Made by a program: the position numbers and the translations under genes | Notes under the pieces: model-generated | Told to the model about the DNA's origin: nothing | Seen by the model: only the letters and a program-made list of their open reading frames with translations | Databases searched by the model: none | Shown: in pieces, positions 1 to 11,340 of the stretch | Position numbering within the stretch: position 1 is the first letter of the stretch | How the letters are laid out: every line of letters begins with the position of its first letter | Origin: Chrysoperla carnea | Taxonomy: Eukaryota; Arthropoda; Insecta; Neuroptera; Chrysopidae | Assembly: GCF_905475395.1 (NCBI RefSeq) | Contig: NC_058339.1 | Span: 51,345,172-51,409,171 of the forward strand | Length of the DNA: 64,000 bases | Direction of reading: 5' to 3'

Positions 1-346
1 AGCAAAATTTTATTACTAAATGAATATTTAAAAAAGAAAATCAAAACTACTTATTAACACAAAAATGGTTAATTTTATTTTGTTAATCATCACACATAAT
101 CTCGCGCTTTTTCTGTTTTTGGCATTTGAGATCAATTTATAACGAAATTTATTTATAAAAAAAATCATATTTTACGCCAAATTACAGAAGAAACGTCTTG
201 TTTTACGTTATATTAAATTTTTTTTAATATAATGTAATAATTTATTTATAATAAATGCTATAAATATTTAATTGAAATTTTAAAATATATTTTCTGAAAT
301 ATTTTTGAACATTTAGTAAATTGTGAAAATCAAATTTTGTTATCAG
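1..346 (+). other. Intronic sequence upstream of first visible Srrm exon
   Basis: AT-rich sequence with no supportable coding exon. It ends in a clean 3' splice site (TTATCAG before 347), so it is read as the tail of an intron of the SR-protein gene. The N-terminal exons of that gene, including any cwf21 domain, lie outside the window. Confidence 0.7.
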
Positions 347-3300
347 ATCTGGTAAAAAGAAAAAATCAAAACGAAAACGTCGTCATTCAACAGATTCATC
401 CGATTCAGATAATTCAGATAGTAGCGATTCAGAAGATAGTAACAGTTCGAGCAGTGAAGATGAGAAACGGAAAAAACGTAAAGGAAAAGATAAAAAGCAT
501 GAGGTATGTATTATATTCTTAAAAGTTGTTTAGCGAAATATCGATGATAAACAACAACTTTGTTCTTGAAAATCATTAATTTATCAATTTGAATATAAAT
601 AATCGAAAATGCATATATTCACATAGTTTATTTTAGAAAGTGATTGAGTAACCTTTATCAATTTGAATTTTAAACTTAATAGAATTTATTTGGATTTTTT
701 TTATTTAGAAAAAAAGTTCAAGTTCGAAGAAAAAACGACACACAAGTGTCAGTTCCAGAGATAGTTCAGTTGGAAAAACGCCAACTAAAAAAGCTCGCTT
801 AAATTCAAATTCTAGTAAAGACCTAAAATCTAAAGATGTTGACAATTCAAACGTGAAAAATGGTAAGGACAAAAATGAAAAAGATAAACATGCCTCTAAG
901 GATAAACATAAATCAAAACATGAAAGTCCCGATCGAAGTTTCAAAAAGAATAAAGAAAATTCACGTGATGATCGAAAATATCCGGAGAAAAATTCTAGGC
1001 AAAGTCGATCACCAAGACGGAATAATCGAGACAATAAAGATTATAACAATCGATATTATAACGATAATCGTAGATATCAAAAATATGATCGTTCTCCATC
1101 AAACAAAACATCCTCACGGTCACATCGCCGATCGCCAGACTATAACAGACGACGAAGACGTTCTACTAGCCGAGGAAAATCTGTAGAAAAATTTAATCGT
1201 GATAATCGTGAACGATCTAGATCACCACAAAGATCAAAGAAAAATGTTCCAAATTCGTCATATAAGTCGAAAAATCATTTAGATGTCTCACCGAATTCAC
1301 GACGAAGACAAAGATCAGATTCACGAAAACAACACTATTTACCTTCACCGAGAAATAGATCGAAAACACCAATCAAAGACAGTAAAAGCAATTCAAAAAA
1401 TACGTCACGACAATCAAACGATAAAGCGTATGATAACAATCACTCTGTAAAGGATTCAAAACCACGAAAATCTAGAAGTGTTTCTGCGTCACCAAAACAT
1501 AAACGATCATACTCACCAGAAAATAAGATTGAGAAAAAGCGTTCTCTATCCCCAGTACCGAAAAAAGCACATCACCATCGGTCTTCACCAAAACCGTCGA
1601 CCCGACGATCATCAAGTCGGAGTAGATCTCCCCCACTGACTGATAAAATGTATTCTCGAAATTCATCAGAGAAACGTGATAAAAAATCTACCACACATTC
1701 AAAGAAACGTCGAAGTGCCAGTACCGAATCAAAAAGTGATAAAAAGAAATCTGATAAAATCGAGAGTGACAAATCTAGATCCCGTTCAAAGTCAAAACCA
1801 AATCGAACTATTCAAACACCAGTTGTTCGTTTAACTCTATCAAGTGATGAAGCTGATTCAGACGTTGGCACCGATTTTAAAATTGATGAGGAACACGAGC
1901 ACGAATTACGTACTCTAAATATACTTAAAACAGATTTAGCTGCAAAAGCTAAAGAAGCTATTGAAAAGAAACTACCAAAACGGGCAGTTCCAGAAACCTC
2001 ACATAGAGGTAATAGTAATCAGAACTCGTCACATGAGGATGATAGTCCCGAAGAAAAATTACCACCGAAAAAGAATAGTGAACAAATTCTGAAAACATTG
2101 ACAAAAATAGAAAATGAATTATCAAAAAGGGCAGCTGCAGCCGCTGTTAAAAAGGATATATCTCCTCGCAATCGTATTCAAATCTCGATCGATAAAGATA
2201 AGGTAGTGGCACCTTTTAAAAAAATTGATGATTTAGTGATCAAACCATTACCTGTGGCAAATGATAAAAAAGATATTTCGCTAGATTCAATACAAATACC
2301 AGAAAGCAAACCAGTGGTAGCTGCAAAAGAAGAAAAACCTTTTTCAGATAAAGATAAAAAAATCAATCAAGAATCACCGAAAAATATAAAAAGTAAATCT
2401 AGAACTGTTTCAAGATCCCCATCTAAAGAAAAAATTTCTCCGGAGAAAATTGAACGTAAATCACGTAGTTCATCTAGATCCTCTGCCAGCTCACGACATT
2501 CACATTCTTCACGATCAAGTACTTCACGTTCTCGTAGTCGTTCGATATCAAGAACACGAACACATAGTCGATCTGCTTCTAGAAGTCGTTCACGAAGTGC
2601 ATCTTCCTCAAGTGGAGATGATTCAGCGAGTAGCCGTAGTGATTCTCCTGAGCATAGTCGAACATCTCGATCACGTTCTCCATCAATACCACGTCGATAT
2701 GGATCACCAAGTTTTCTTGATCGACGTCGTATTACCAGGTAAGACGAAAATATTTCATTTCAAATTAGTTTCCCTCGAAATCTTTATTTTTGTTTATTTT
2801 ATTTTTTTGTTTATGTTTTTGATATTTCCTTTACAGAAAATCCCGTTCCCGCTCGTAGGATTTTGAAGTGTGCAGATTAATTTAATTTATTTTTTATTTT
2901 TCAAATCAGACAAATCGTTATTCGAATTTTCGAATAGAATTATTTTTCAAATATTTCAATAACGAATTGCCTTATTTTTAAGCTTAATCATTGTAAACTG
3001 CTTCAAATGTAGACGATTATTTTTATTTACATTCAACAATTATTAAAGTATGTCTTTATGTGAACACATTTTTTATGTTTAGTTGTAAACAACCTAAACA
3101 CACATCCTGATAGATTAAGAGTCGCTGATTTAATGATATTTCGAGAAGTTTTGTATTTTGTAGAGACATTCTGCTATCATTTGCTGTAAAAAGAAACAAA
3201 AACTTTGCCCATATCGGTGGTTCATTAACGCCAATTTGATCAATCATTTAATCATTATTGTACATCCAAAGAAGCATTTCGAGTTTTGGATACGGTTATA

Positions 3301-5315
3301 AAAAATATACTATCTAAGCCAAACATACTGGATAGATCAGGAGATCGAATTTGATGTTTAAAGTTAATTTAAATTTACGTGGCTTATATCTCGTCTATCA
3401 AAGGCTCTCAAGAATTTAGCCGCTATGTTTTACCTATCCTAAACATTACTTACCTCCCAAATTTAATCAAGTTGAAATATTTTCTGACGTCTAATTTACT
3501 GAATGATGAACTATTTTCTAAATAATCTCCGAATTTCCAACAGAATATCCCTACACAGTACGAAATTTAATTAAATGTTCTTAAACGTAATTTCAACTAA
3601 ATAGATTACGAATATGTTTTCAAAACAATAATTTTACCACATACATTTGCGGAATTTTAGGGTCGTTATAATATCTAATTAAATTGAAAATATAAACATG
3701 AACTATTTATTTCATTTTGATACCGAAAAAAAATGGCTTCAACCGAATAGCCAAGCATTTTTGTACTAATTCTTTTCATTCATAATGGTATTAAAATTAC
3801 TGTTTTGAAAAACAATTTTTTCCTTTACGTAGAAATATTCAAAATAAATGAAGCACATTATTGTAAAATTTTATTTTGTTTTTATAGAAATTATTTATTT
3901 CTTAGCATGATGATATTATTATTTGTAAAATTATAAATTTTTGTTATATTAATTTTTTCTCCGTACGCATGGTTTATTTTATTTGATTCAATTTTTCTTT
4001 GTTTTATTATTTCTTATGTATATTTTACAGAGAAACGAAGATTTTTTTTTAAATGTGCCATATGCAAGTAGCATTTTTTTTATTTCTCTTCAAGTGTGTA
4101 TATTTTTTAATAACTAGAAATAAAAATTTATTTAATTAATGTTCCATTTTGATTTTGCAAAAATGGAGTTCGTATGAGATCATCTCAGAGCCTTTTTGTC
4201 AGCGGTGTTCTTAGAAACCATTTGTCTTTGATAGTTAAAATTTGACAAAGTTAAATATGTTTTAAACATTCCAAAATGAAAAATTTTACAATATAAAAAA
4301 AATCATTTCTCTTTGATAGTTAAAATTTGACAAAGTTAGGTATGTTTTACACATTACAAAATGTAAAAAATCAAAATCGGTTTCCCCTTTAGGAGCACTT
4401 CAACGCCACAGTTAAACAGAAACTCATAGTCAAATTTATAGCACCTCTCTTTTTTGCAAGGGGGTTAAGAATGATTGTTTATTCAATATTTGGGGGATGG
4501 ATTAATTTACAACATTAGTAAGGTTTCATTTGAAACATTTTGTCTAAGCCCACCACAACGCTAAGTAACGTCTCCCCCGAGTTCTTTTATTTCTAGTTAG
4601 GATTTTAATTTTTAAGTTTCAGTTAAAAGTATAATTAAATTAGCTACGTTTAGTTTAATAATTTCAGAGGTAAGTATTTTTAATTGAATATTCATCTTAA
4701 CAAATTCGAATTTGAATCATTTCTTATTATAAGTTAACACATTTTCATCTTCTTGCATGGTTTTATATATTCATCTTGACGATTAATCTCTTAATTCTGA
4801 TCAGAAATTAATTCGAGTTTGTTTTTTGCATCCAAAATAATATGAGTAATATATTGGGAAGTTTTTTACTATATAAATTAACTCGAGATGATCTTTAGTT
4901 TATAAACAAAAAATTAACCTAATATAAAATGAGTCACAGCCACAACAATGTCATTTAAATTTAAAATGAAATAATATTAAAAATTTTTGTTTAGAAAGTC
5001 TTGAACTACAAAAAGAAAATCCAACATATTATCATAACAATTTGTTTAAATTTTTATTAATATTACTAAAAATACTAACCACCGTGATTTATATTAATCT
5101 GATCAAACTTTAACTAATAAAATAATTTTCGTAGTGCTCGGAAACGTCCAATACCTTACCATAGACCAACACCTTCATCACCGTCGTCTATGAGTAGTTA
5201 CAGCAGTCGAGAGAGCAGTAGCCCATGGTTTTCACGGCGAAGTCGTACTGCATCTCCAATAACACACACAGTATCATCACGATCACCGACAGAAACACCA
5301 GATTACAGTCGATGA
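347..5315 (+). CDS. Srrm234: Serine/arginine repetitive matrix protein (Srrm2/3/4 type), 3' part, eMIC isoform
   Basis: Partial gene; the 5' end is outside the window. Exons seen: 347-503 (ends GAG before GTATGT), 709-2738 (ends CAG before GTAAGA), and a terminal exon at 5135-5315 ending in TGA. Frames join: 347-503 leaves phase 0, and 709-2738 leaves AG, completed by T as Ser. The protein is dominated by Lys/Arg/Ser: an S/D/E-rich block in the first exon, then long RS-type stretches in the large exon. The large exon ends RRYGSPSFLDRRRIT and the last exon continues SARKRPIPYHRPTPSSPSS. This is the hallmark of the eMIC domain of SRRM3/SRRM4 and of invertebrate Srrm2/3/4. Family knowledge: these are spliceosome-associated SR proteins, nuclear, and the eMIC part promotes inclusion of very short neural exons. 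PPIG/NKTR cyclophilins are also RS-rich, but they lack the SPSFL...RKRPIPY signature, so I prefer Srrm. AATAAA at 5740-5745 is a possible poly(A) signal for this isoform. Confidence 0.86.
2837..2858 (+). CDS. Srrm234: Proximal alternative terminal coding exon of Srrm gene (eMIC-less)
   Basis: A second 3' splice site lies only 98 nt after the donor at 2739. It has a strong pyrimidine tract ending CCTTTACAG, just before 2837. Joined to the AG left by the big exon, it reads R-K-S-R-S-R-S and stops at TAG 2856-2858. This short end lacks the eMIC-specific residues. ATTAAA at 3042-3047 could serve as its poly(A) signal. The exon is inferred from splice signals and frame, not from transcripts. Reading through the intron instead gives an unrelated tail. 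Confidence 0.7.
2859..5134 (+). other. Alternative 3' UTR / long intron between the two Srrm terminal exons
   Basis: No further coding exon is visible. The stretch would be 3' UTR of the short isoform (ATTAAA at 3042-3047, AATAAA near 4118) and intron of the eMIC isoform. It is AT-rich, with a pair of direct repeats at 4225-4375. Confidence 0.6.
4225..4375 (+). repeat. Two direct repeats, period about 85 bp
   Basis: The unit starting TCTTTGATAGTTAAAATTTG occurs at 4225 and again at 4310. It continues with CAAAGTTA, TATGTTTTA and CATT-CAAAATG in both. A third, shorter relative (TTAGATATGTTTTAAACATT, then TCAAAATGAAAAATTTT) sits at about 5370-5410 after the eMIC stop codon. Confidence 0.75.
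5135..5315 (+). CDS. Srrm234: Distal alternative terminal exon encoding the eMIC domain
   Basis: It begins right after TTTTCGTAG (5126-5134), a short and weak pyrimidine tract compared with the proximal site. It encodes Ser plus 59 residues: ARKRPIPYHRPTPSSPSS, a Ser-rich stretch with SSPWFSRRSRT, and the C-terminus TPDYSR followed by TGA at 5313-5315. RKRPIPY-H/Y-RP-PSS is the conserved core of eMIC domains. The distance to the upstream donor is about 2.4 kb. The weak acceptor against a strong proximal one is what would be expected of a regulated, tissue-restricted exon; the regulation is inference. Confidence 0.82.
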
Positions 5316-8300
5316 CAAATTTTTAAGCAATTCAAATGCTTGAAAAAAAATGATAATTTTTAGTAAATTTGTTAGATATGTTTTAAACATTTCAAAATGA
5401 AAAATTTTAAAACGACATTTTTGTCGTTTTATTTTTCAATCTTGTTATGTACAAATTGGTGCAATTTTTTGAACATTTTAAATGTTTTTTATTTTATTAT
5501 ACCAAAAAATCATTTCTTTTTAAGAAATGTAAAAATAGTAGAATTAATTTTGTTAATTTTTGAAGGTTTAGTCACACGCTAGTCTTGATCTGAAAATTTC
5601 AAATTTCACATATATGACCGATTTTATTGCAGTAATATTCTGCAAAAATGTACACGACTTTGTTTCAGATTTTAAGCATGGGACAAAGAAAGTATCTGTG
5701 ATGACTTGATACGATCGTCGCTGAGAAAATCATTTTAAAAATAAATATGATGAAAGAGTTTTAATTACTCTAAAAGTGTTTGTATTGTTTGGGACGGCGA
5801 ACATAATTTTAAACAAACGGAACTTTTCCAATCACACAGTAATTCATAATTCTATTTAATAAAAAATTCTCTTCGACGTCCTACATGTATTAAGAGAAGC
5901 ATAGCATCTCTAAAACACTTCGATTTTTTATCAATTTGAAGAGATCTTAACAGATATGTGATGTTTATTCCTGAAAAATGTAATCATTACATTCCATTTG
6001 AAGTAGCGAATCGAGCCCAGGTGCCAGAGCCCTCTAGATATCTAGTCTAGGGCGTAACCAACTCCGCCACTCCTATTCTATGTGAGTGGCACCAATTATA
6101 TGTAATCTCTTTAAGTCTTTATTCTATTTGTATGTTTTGTATACAGAGCAAACGCTTTGCACTATTATACAAGTCATAAAAATTACATATTTTTATTTAT
6201 TGTGACTTACAAGGTACACAACAATTTGAAATAAATGTAAAAAGTTTAGTTTCATAATAAAAATATGTAATTACTTTCCATGTTTATACAAATCATGCTA
6301 GCCGATTGATTCCGCAGGAAAAAATTCTATGAAATGGCCCTCGAAATTCAACATTCATATCCGAAGTCATTTCCGAAGCGCATATCCGATATCAAATCAT
6401 ATCCGAAGCGCAGATCGTTACGGATTTTACAGTTGACTTTTCACATTTTATCATGTCCACAAAAATTAACCGCTTCATAGCTGTTATCAATTAGAACATT
6501 GGTCAAAATAGGCTAGATATTTACGTCAAGTATAAACACGTAATACGTTCGTGAAATATTTGTAACTAGCGTGTAACTATAAACAGCGTAATTTTTATTT
6601 TGATATTTTAAAAATTTGCATCATACTTGAACAAGTTGTGATGAGTTTAATTCTTAATGATTTTAAGATTAATGTTAATATTACAATCTTATTAAAAAAA
6701 AAAAAAACAATTTTTAACTTATTCTAGTCAAAAATAATTATCTAGTCAAATTTTTTCTAAATAGGTTTTACTGTACCGGTTATAATACTCACAATTCATA
6801 TTTTTTAAATTTATTTTAATATACTCTTTTATTTATTAAAAAAAAATGTTCATCACAGAACAGAGAAGAGGGTTTTCCCATTCCACATTACCTCTGAGAT
6901 TATACCCAAAAAAAATTTTCTGTTTTGTAAAAATTATACAAACTAAAAAAAAAGAAGATTTAACAAAGATATTTTTTATCTTTCTAATATACTTAATTTA
7001 TTTATTTATTTTATTTATTTCAAATTATTGTGCAATAAATCTAAAAAATCAACAATACATTTAAGATAACGTATAATTCAATGTTTAAATAAAAATAAAA
7101 AGAATCATCCAAAAAAAAGCAGACTTAGAATTTCCAAAAAATCCCCGTAAATAGATTTACAATTATTATTGTCATATTATCAAACAAACAAAAAAAAAAA
7201 CATAATATTCTTTTTGTGTAGTCACTATTGTTGTGTGAACGAAATAAATTACCTATTATATTATGCTTACTTTTTTTTTATTGATTTTTTATACAAATCC
7301 TTAAAATGTTCCAAACAAAAGTTGTTTTAAAATTAACGTAATAAGAAATGTATTATGTTTTATTTAACTTATTTAAAATTCCTTAGCAAAACAAGATCAG
7401 TATTACTTATTATTGTTGTTCACATTTAATCATGCACACAATATTTACATCATGGTCTGTTCGACTAATTTTGATATATAATATGTTACATACACTCGTA
7501 AACTAATTATTGACAAATACTTGTCTAGTAATTTTTAATTAAAGAGAGATCAGTATTACCTTTAAATTCTTTTTAAAAAGCTTCAATAAATAGATATTAT
7601 TGGTAAAGGGCGACGCACAAAATTGTTTTATTAGAGAATCGTTTAGATTTTCCAAGAGATGGGATTTTCCAAAAAATCAGTATTTGAAAAAAAAAAAAAG
7701 GAAATAGAATAAAAGTAAGACAGATTACTTGCTTGGGTACTTCATCTCAACAAGCAACAATTAAAGAGGAAATATGATGAATATTGTAGCTCATAGTGGG
7801 CGACAAAATTATTCACTCTAACCTCTTATATCGCATTTCGTTGCAGACAATAATTGCTACAGAATGCAATAACGGCCAATTATTCGAAATGATTCCAATG
7901 AAGAATATTTCGGATTAGACTTATTTTCTATTACACATATGGCGAATATTAAAATAACTTATATAATTTTTTTTAATTTTATTTATTTCACAATAGAGTT
8001 ACATCAGAGATTAGTAAAAATCTTGAAAACATACCCGTATAAAAGATTTTATTAATAAAATGAATCTTTACTAAAAATTAAGCACTGTCCCCAACGGAAT
8101 ATCATCGAACATTATACAGCAGAACTTCAATAAAATTGAAAATTAAAAAAAAAGGAAGAGAATTCTTGTTCTGAGAAATCATTAAAAACTTCTACTATAA
8201 ATTTGAAGTTTTTGATTTATTAACTCTATTCCAAATTAAAAAAATTTGATTTGTAAATAAGAAATCAATTGCAATGAATAGAAAATTTAAATTTTCTATT

Positions 8301-8458
8301 CCTGAATCGGAATTTTTCTTACTATGGTAGATAAATAAGTGTAAGTTTTGTGCACAAAACTATGAAGTGGCTCTTCCGCTGGTAGCGCCAATTATTACGA
8401 ACCTCTATAACTCAACATTTGAACTATGGAGGTTTTACTGTAATATAAAAATGTTTAT
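5316..8458. other. Intergenic region, Srrm 3' end to first PXMP2-like gene
   Basis: About 3.1 kb, very AT-rich with several A-runs. Short open frames at 6846-7064 and 8367-8555 are low complexity or overlap the 3' end of the next gene, and are not credible genes. It holds a SINE-like tRNA-derived segment (6003-6075) and a 26-bp perfect palindrome at 8276-8301 (centre AAATTT). Confidence 0.7.
6003..6075 (-). repeat. tRNA-derived SINE-like segment
   Basis: On the minus strand, TGGCGGAGTTGG (6058-6069) matches an RNA polymerase III A box, and GGCTCGATTCG (within 6007-6020) matches a B box. A long variable-arm-like stretch lies between them, as in tRNA-Leu or tRNA-Ser. The segment does not fold into a full tRNA by eye (acceptor stem not closed), so it is read as a SINE head or tRNA relic. 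Confidence 0.5.
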
Positions 8459-9199
8459 TTATTTTAATTTTTTTTCTTGTCTACAATTTCTTTTGTTGGC
8501 TAAATATACCACCCAAAAGAATCCAACAAAATTTCCAATAAGTACTTGTAACTGAAATTAAACAATTGAAATCAACACAAGTTTAAAGAATTTTAATATT
8601 TTTACTTACTAGTGGTGGAACTACACAAAAGTTTAATAGATGTATCGCACTTATATATTTCCAATTAGCAAATAAAATCGGTGAAAAAACTGTTTTTAAT
8701 TGCCTGAAAGCTTCATTGTGTGATTTTCCTTCTAAGCATGTAAGTATATACAATGTAAATGCTGTAAACGCCGGTGCAAATAATAAACGTTCAATTACAA
8801 TTTTTGTTATTACCGCACTTGTAACTGCTCCTGGTACGAATAGTTCAAGATAAGTATAAAAGTAATGAGGAATTATACCACCAAAAAATAAACTAAAAAT
8901 ATATTTAAAAATATTAAAATAACGATAAAATTTAATCAGTTATATTGCTAAAATTTTACCCAAATAAAAAAAACGCTAAAAGCGTATGTCGATTTATTGA
9001 CTTCGCGCCTGAACTATATTGGGCAACAAAGTTACCACTTGTTGATATTACACAACTAAAAAAAATGGTTAATATAAAATTTGGATAAATGAACTAAATA
9101 TAAAAATTACCTTGTTATTGACTTTGTTAGAATCGGATTTGAATATAGTTGCATTAAATATGCGTCTAGTAGATCATAAAATGGTCTCAATAAAGCCAT
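8459..9199 (-). CDS. Mpv17/PMP22-family peroxisomal membrane protein (PXMP2-like), copy A
   Basis: Minus-strand exons in transcript order: 9111-9199, 8960-9055, 8610-8892, 8459-8551 (TAA at 8459-8461). All junctions have GT-AG and frames join, giving 561 nt and 186 aa, the normal size for the family (about 175-195). The start ATG is 9197-9199 (MALLRPFYDLLDAYLMQLYS). Family signatures: YSNPILTKSIT near the N-terminus; FFGGIIPHYFYTYLE; RLLFAPAFTAFTLY; LEGKSHNEAF; ANWKYI with HLLNFCVVPP; and C-terminal GNFVGFFWVVYLANK. Members are small four-helix membrane proteins; PXMP2 forms a non-selective peroxisomal channel and Mpv17 is mitochondrial. PXMP2-like is preferred but the compartment is not proven. 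The tandem partner is copy B at 10579-11340. Confidence 0.9.
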
Positions 9200-9552
9200 G
9201 GTTTTTATTTTATTCTAAATTTTTCTAATAAATTAAAAAAATTGAGGTCAATTTTTTACTTAATAAAGGCAACGAAAATTTGTTATCTTTTTTATCTTAG
9301 TTTTGATATCGTAATCATTATAAGTATTGCTTGTAATCATTTAAAGTTTTCTTAATATGATGTAAATGTGTAAATGTACCCGAAAAATGTCATGAAAATT
9401 TAGAATCTCAAGGACAACAGACATACTAACAAGCTTTGAAAATTTTAAAATATATGATCTAAGCTCTGACAAGCATAGAAATTGTTCTTGGTAATTCAAG
9501 TTACTAAGTTGGTTATATTATTCTATGCAGGTTAATGCTAACAAATCATCTT

Positions 9553-10090
9553 AAGACGGTTCTATACACATTTTTCAATGACGCGTGAAATCATTATTTG
9601 ATTGGCGTGAAACTTTATAATTTTTTTAAGACACCTCTTAAAAAAAATGTTTATAAAGAAAAGCCGTTTTCCAGATTAAGAATGGTTAAAGTTACAATTG
9701 AATTTCAAGCACTGCAAATACACCCTTTGTTCTATCCATTTCAAATTTGGATATGTTATAGGTACTCATATTCTATCCGCTCTGGTTACTTTTATTTTTC
9801 CAAAATCCTGTTAATTTTCATAATTTTCATTGTTCAAACTTAGGTACTTTTTCGTATTCCACTATATCTGAATGTGAACAATGAAAAATGGGAAAATTAA
9901 CAGGATTTTCGAAAAATAAAAGTAACCAGGGCAGGTAGAATTTGAGTACCTATAACATATCCAAATTTCAAATCGATAGAGTAAGGACCGCTTTTCTTTA
10001 TAAATATTTTAAGAGGAGTCTTTAAAAAATTAGTTTCACGCCAATCAAATACTGATTTACCGCCATTGAAAAATATGTATAAAACCGTCT
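9553..10090. repeat. Fold-back element (long inverted repeat) between PXMP2-like copies
   Basis: The left arm, about 9553-9838, is mirrored by the right arm, about 9874-10090. Outer ends are AGACGGTTCTATACACATTT and, inverted, CCGTCTT. Both arms carry TTGATTGGCGTGAAA and a block reading AGTAACC with ACAGGATTTT toward the centre. The spacer is only about 35 bp. A third copy of the left arm lies at 50366-50535. The frames at 9598-9843 and 9897-10250 are frames through the repeat, not genes. Confidence 0.85.
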
Positions 10091-10578
10091 TTAGCACCCG
10101 TTCTAAATTTGGAAATGTCGCGGTAAACTGAAAACAAAAATAAGAATGAATCCTATGCGGAGAGATAAAAAAGAAACTCAACATACAATTGCTCCTGTTA
10201 GAATACGGAGAACTCAATATTCGTAAGTATAACCCCGATGGATTTTTCATTTCTTCTTTCGCCGACTTTATATTATTTATTATTAAGCATATTAATAAAA
10301 ATATGAATTAATTAATTTCGAATTAGCACCATTACATTTTATGAAACAATTTTGTATCACATATGCGCAGATACTAAAAGAATTGATATAAACTTTTTAA
10401 ATTTTATGTATTTTACAATATATTACACCAAATATAAATAAAAAATTTTACAAATCAGCCGTATAAAATATATATTTTATAAACAAAATAACAACTTAAT
10501 TAACCATTAATAAAAATTAAAAAATGCCCCGGAATGTTTTAAAAAATTATTAATATAAAAATGAATTATTCGAAGAAT

Positions 10579-11340
10579 TTATTTGGATTTTTCTTGTTGT
10601 CTACGATTTCTTTTATTTGCTAAATATATCACCCAAAAGAATCCAACAAGGTTTGTTATAAGTACTCGAAACTGAAATAAAAGTAAACAATTGAAAAAAA
10701 ATAGCTTGAAACTACTAGAGTTTAAACCTTGGTCATTTTTACTTACCATTGGTGGAACAACACTAAAGTTTAATATATGAATTATAGTTAAGTATTTCCA
10801 ACTAGCTTGTAAAATTGGTAAATATAAAATTTTTAATTGTCTAATAGCTTCATTATGCGATTTTCCTTCTAAACGTGCAAGCATGTACAATGAAAATGCT
10901 GAATTTAGCGGCGAATACAACAAACGTTCAATTAAAATTTTTATAAACACCGCGCCTGTGACTGTTTTTGGTACTAATCGTTCAATGTACATATAAAAGT
11001 AATGAGGAATTGTACCTCCAAAAAATAAACTAAAAATACAAAAAAAAAGGTTAAAATAATGCCCAAATAAACAACTATTTTCTTGAAATTTTACCCATAT
11101 AAACCATAAGCTATAAGCGAATCTTGATTTATGAACTTTGTACCAGAAATATATTGAGCAACAAGGTTACCACTTGTTGCTATTACACAGCTAAAAATAA
11201 AAAGTTTTGAAAATAATATTTCAAAAAAATTGCTTAAATATAAAAAATTACCTTGTTATTGACTTTGTTCGAATTGGATTTGAGTACAATTGCATTAAAT
11301 ATGAGCCTAGTAGGTCATATAATGGTCTAGATAAAGCCAT
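10579..11340 (-). CDS. Mpv17/PMP22-family peroxisomal membrane protein (PXMP2-like), copy B
   Basis: Exons in transcript order: 11252-11340, 11095-11190, 10747-11029, 10579-10671. These are exactly the same exon lengths (89, 96, 283, 93 nt) as copy A, again 186 aa. Start ATG 11338-11340 (MALSRPLYDLLGSYLMQLYS), stop 10579-10581. Motifs: FFGGTIPHYFYMYIERL, ERLLYSPLNSAFSLYML, LEGKSHNEAIRQL, ASWKYL with HILNFSVVPP, and FRVLITNLVGFFWVIYL. The C-terminal FRVL..NLV.FFW fits the family consensus better than copy A (LQVLIGNFVGFFW). The last intron is open in frame, so a naive reading frame runs through it. The gene is transcribed away from GCN1. Copies A and B are clearly paralogues from a tandem duplication. 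Confidence 0.92.

Noticed and set aside
705-1034. 109-codon minus-strand frame (and other frames over 705-2866)
   Set aside because: Antisense or shifted shadows of the low-complexity SR-coding exon 709-2738; the Ser/Arg codon bias opens the other frames.
6003-6075. A functional tRNA gene
   Set aside because: Pol III boxes are present but the acceptor stem does not close; SINE-like origin preferred.
9598-10250. Two facing frames of 81 and 117 codons
   Set aside because: They are the two arms of the fold-back repeat read on opposite strands.
10579-10992. Single uninterrupted 137-codon gene
   Set aside because: The frame runs through the last intron of PXMP2-like copy B; the GT-AG sites and comparison with copy A show it is spliced.
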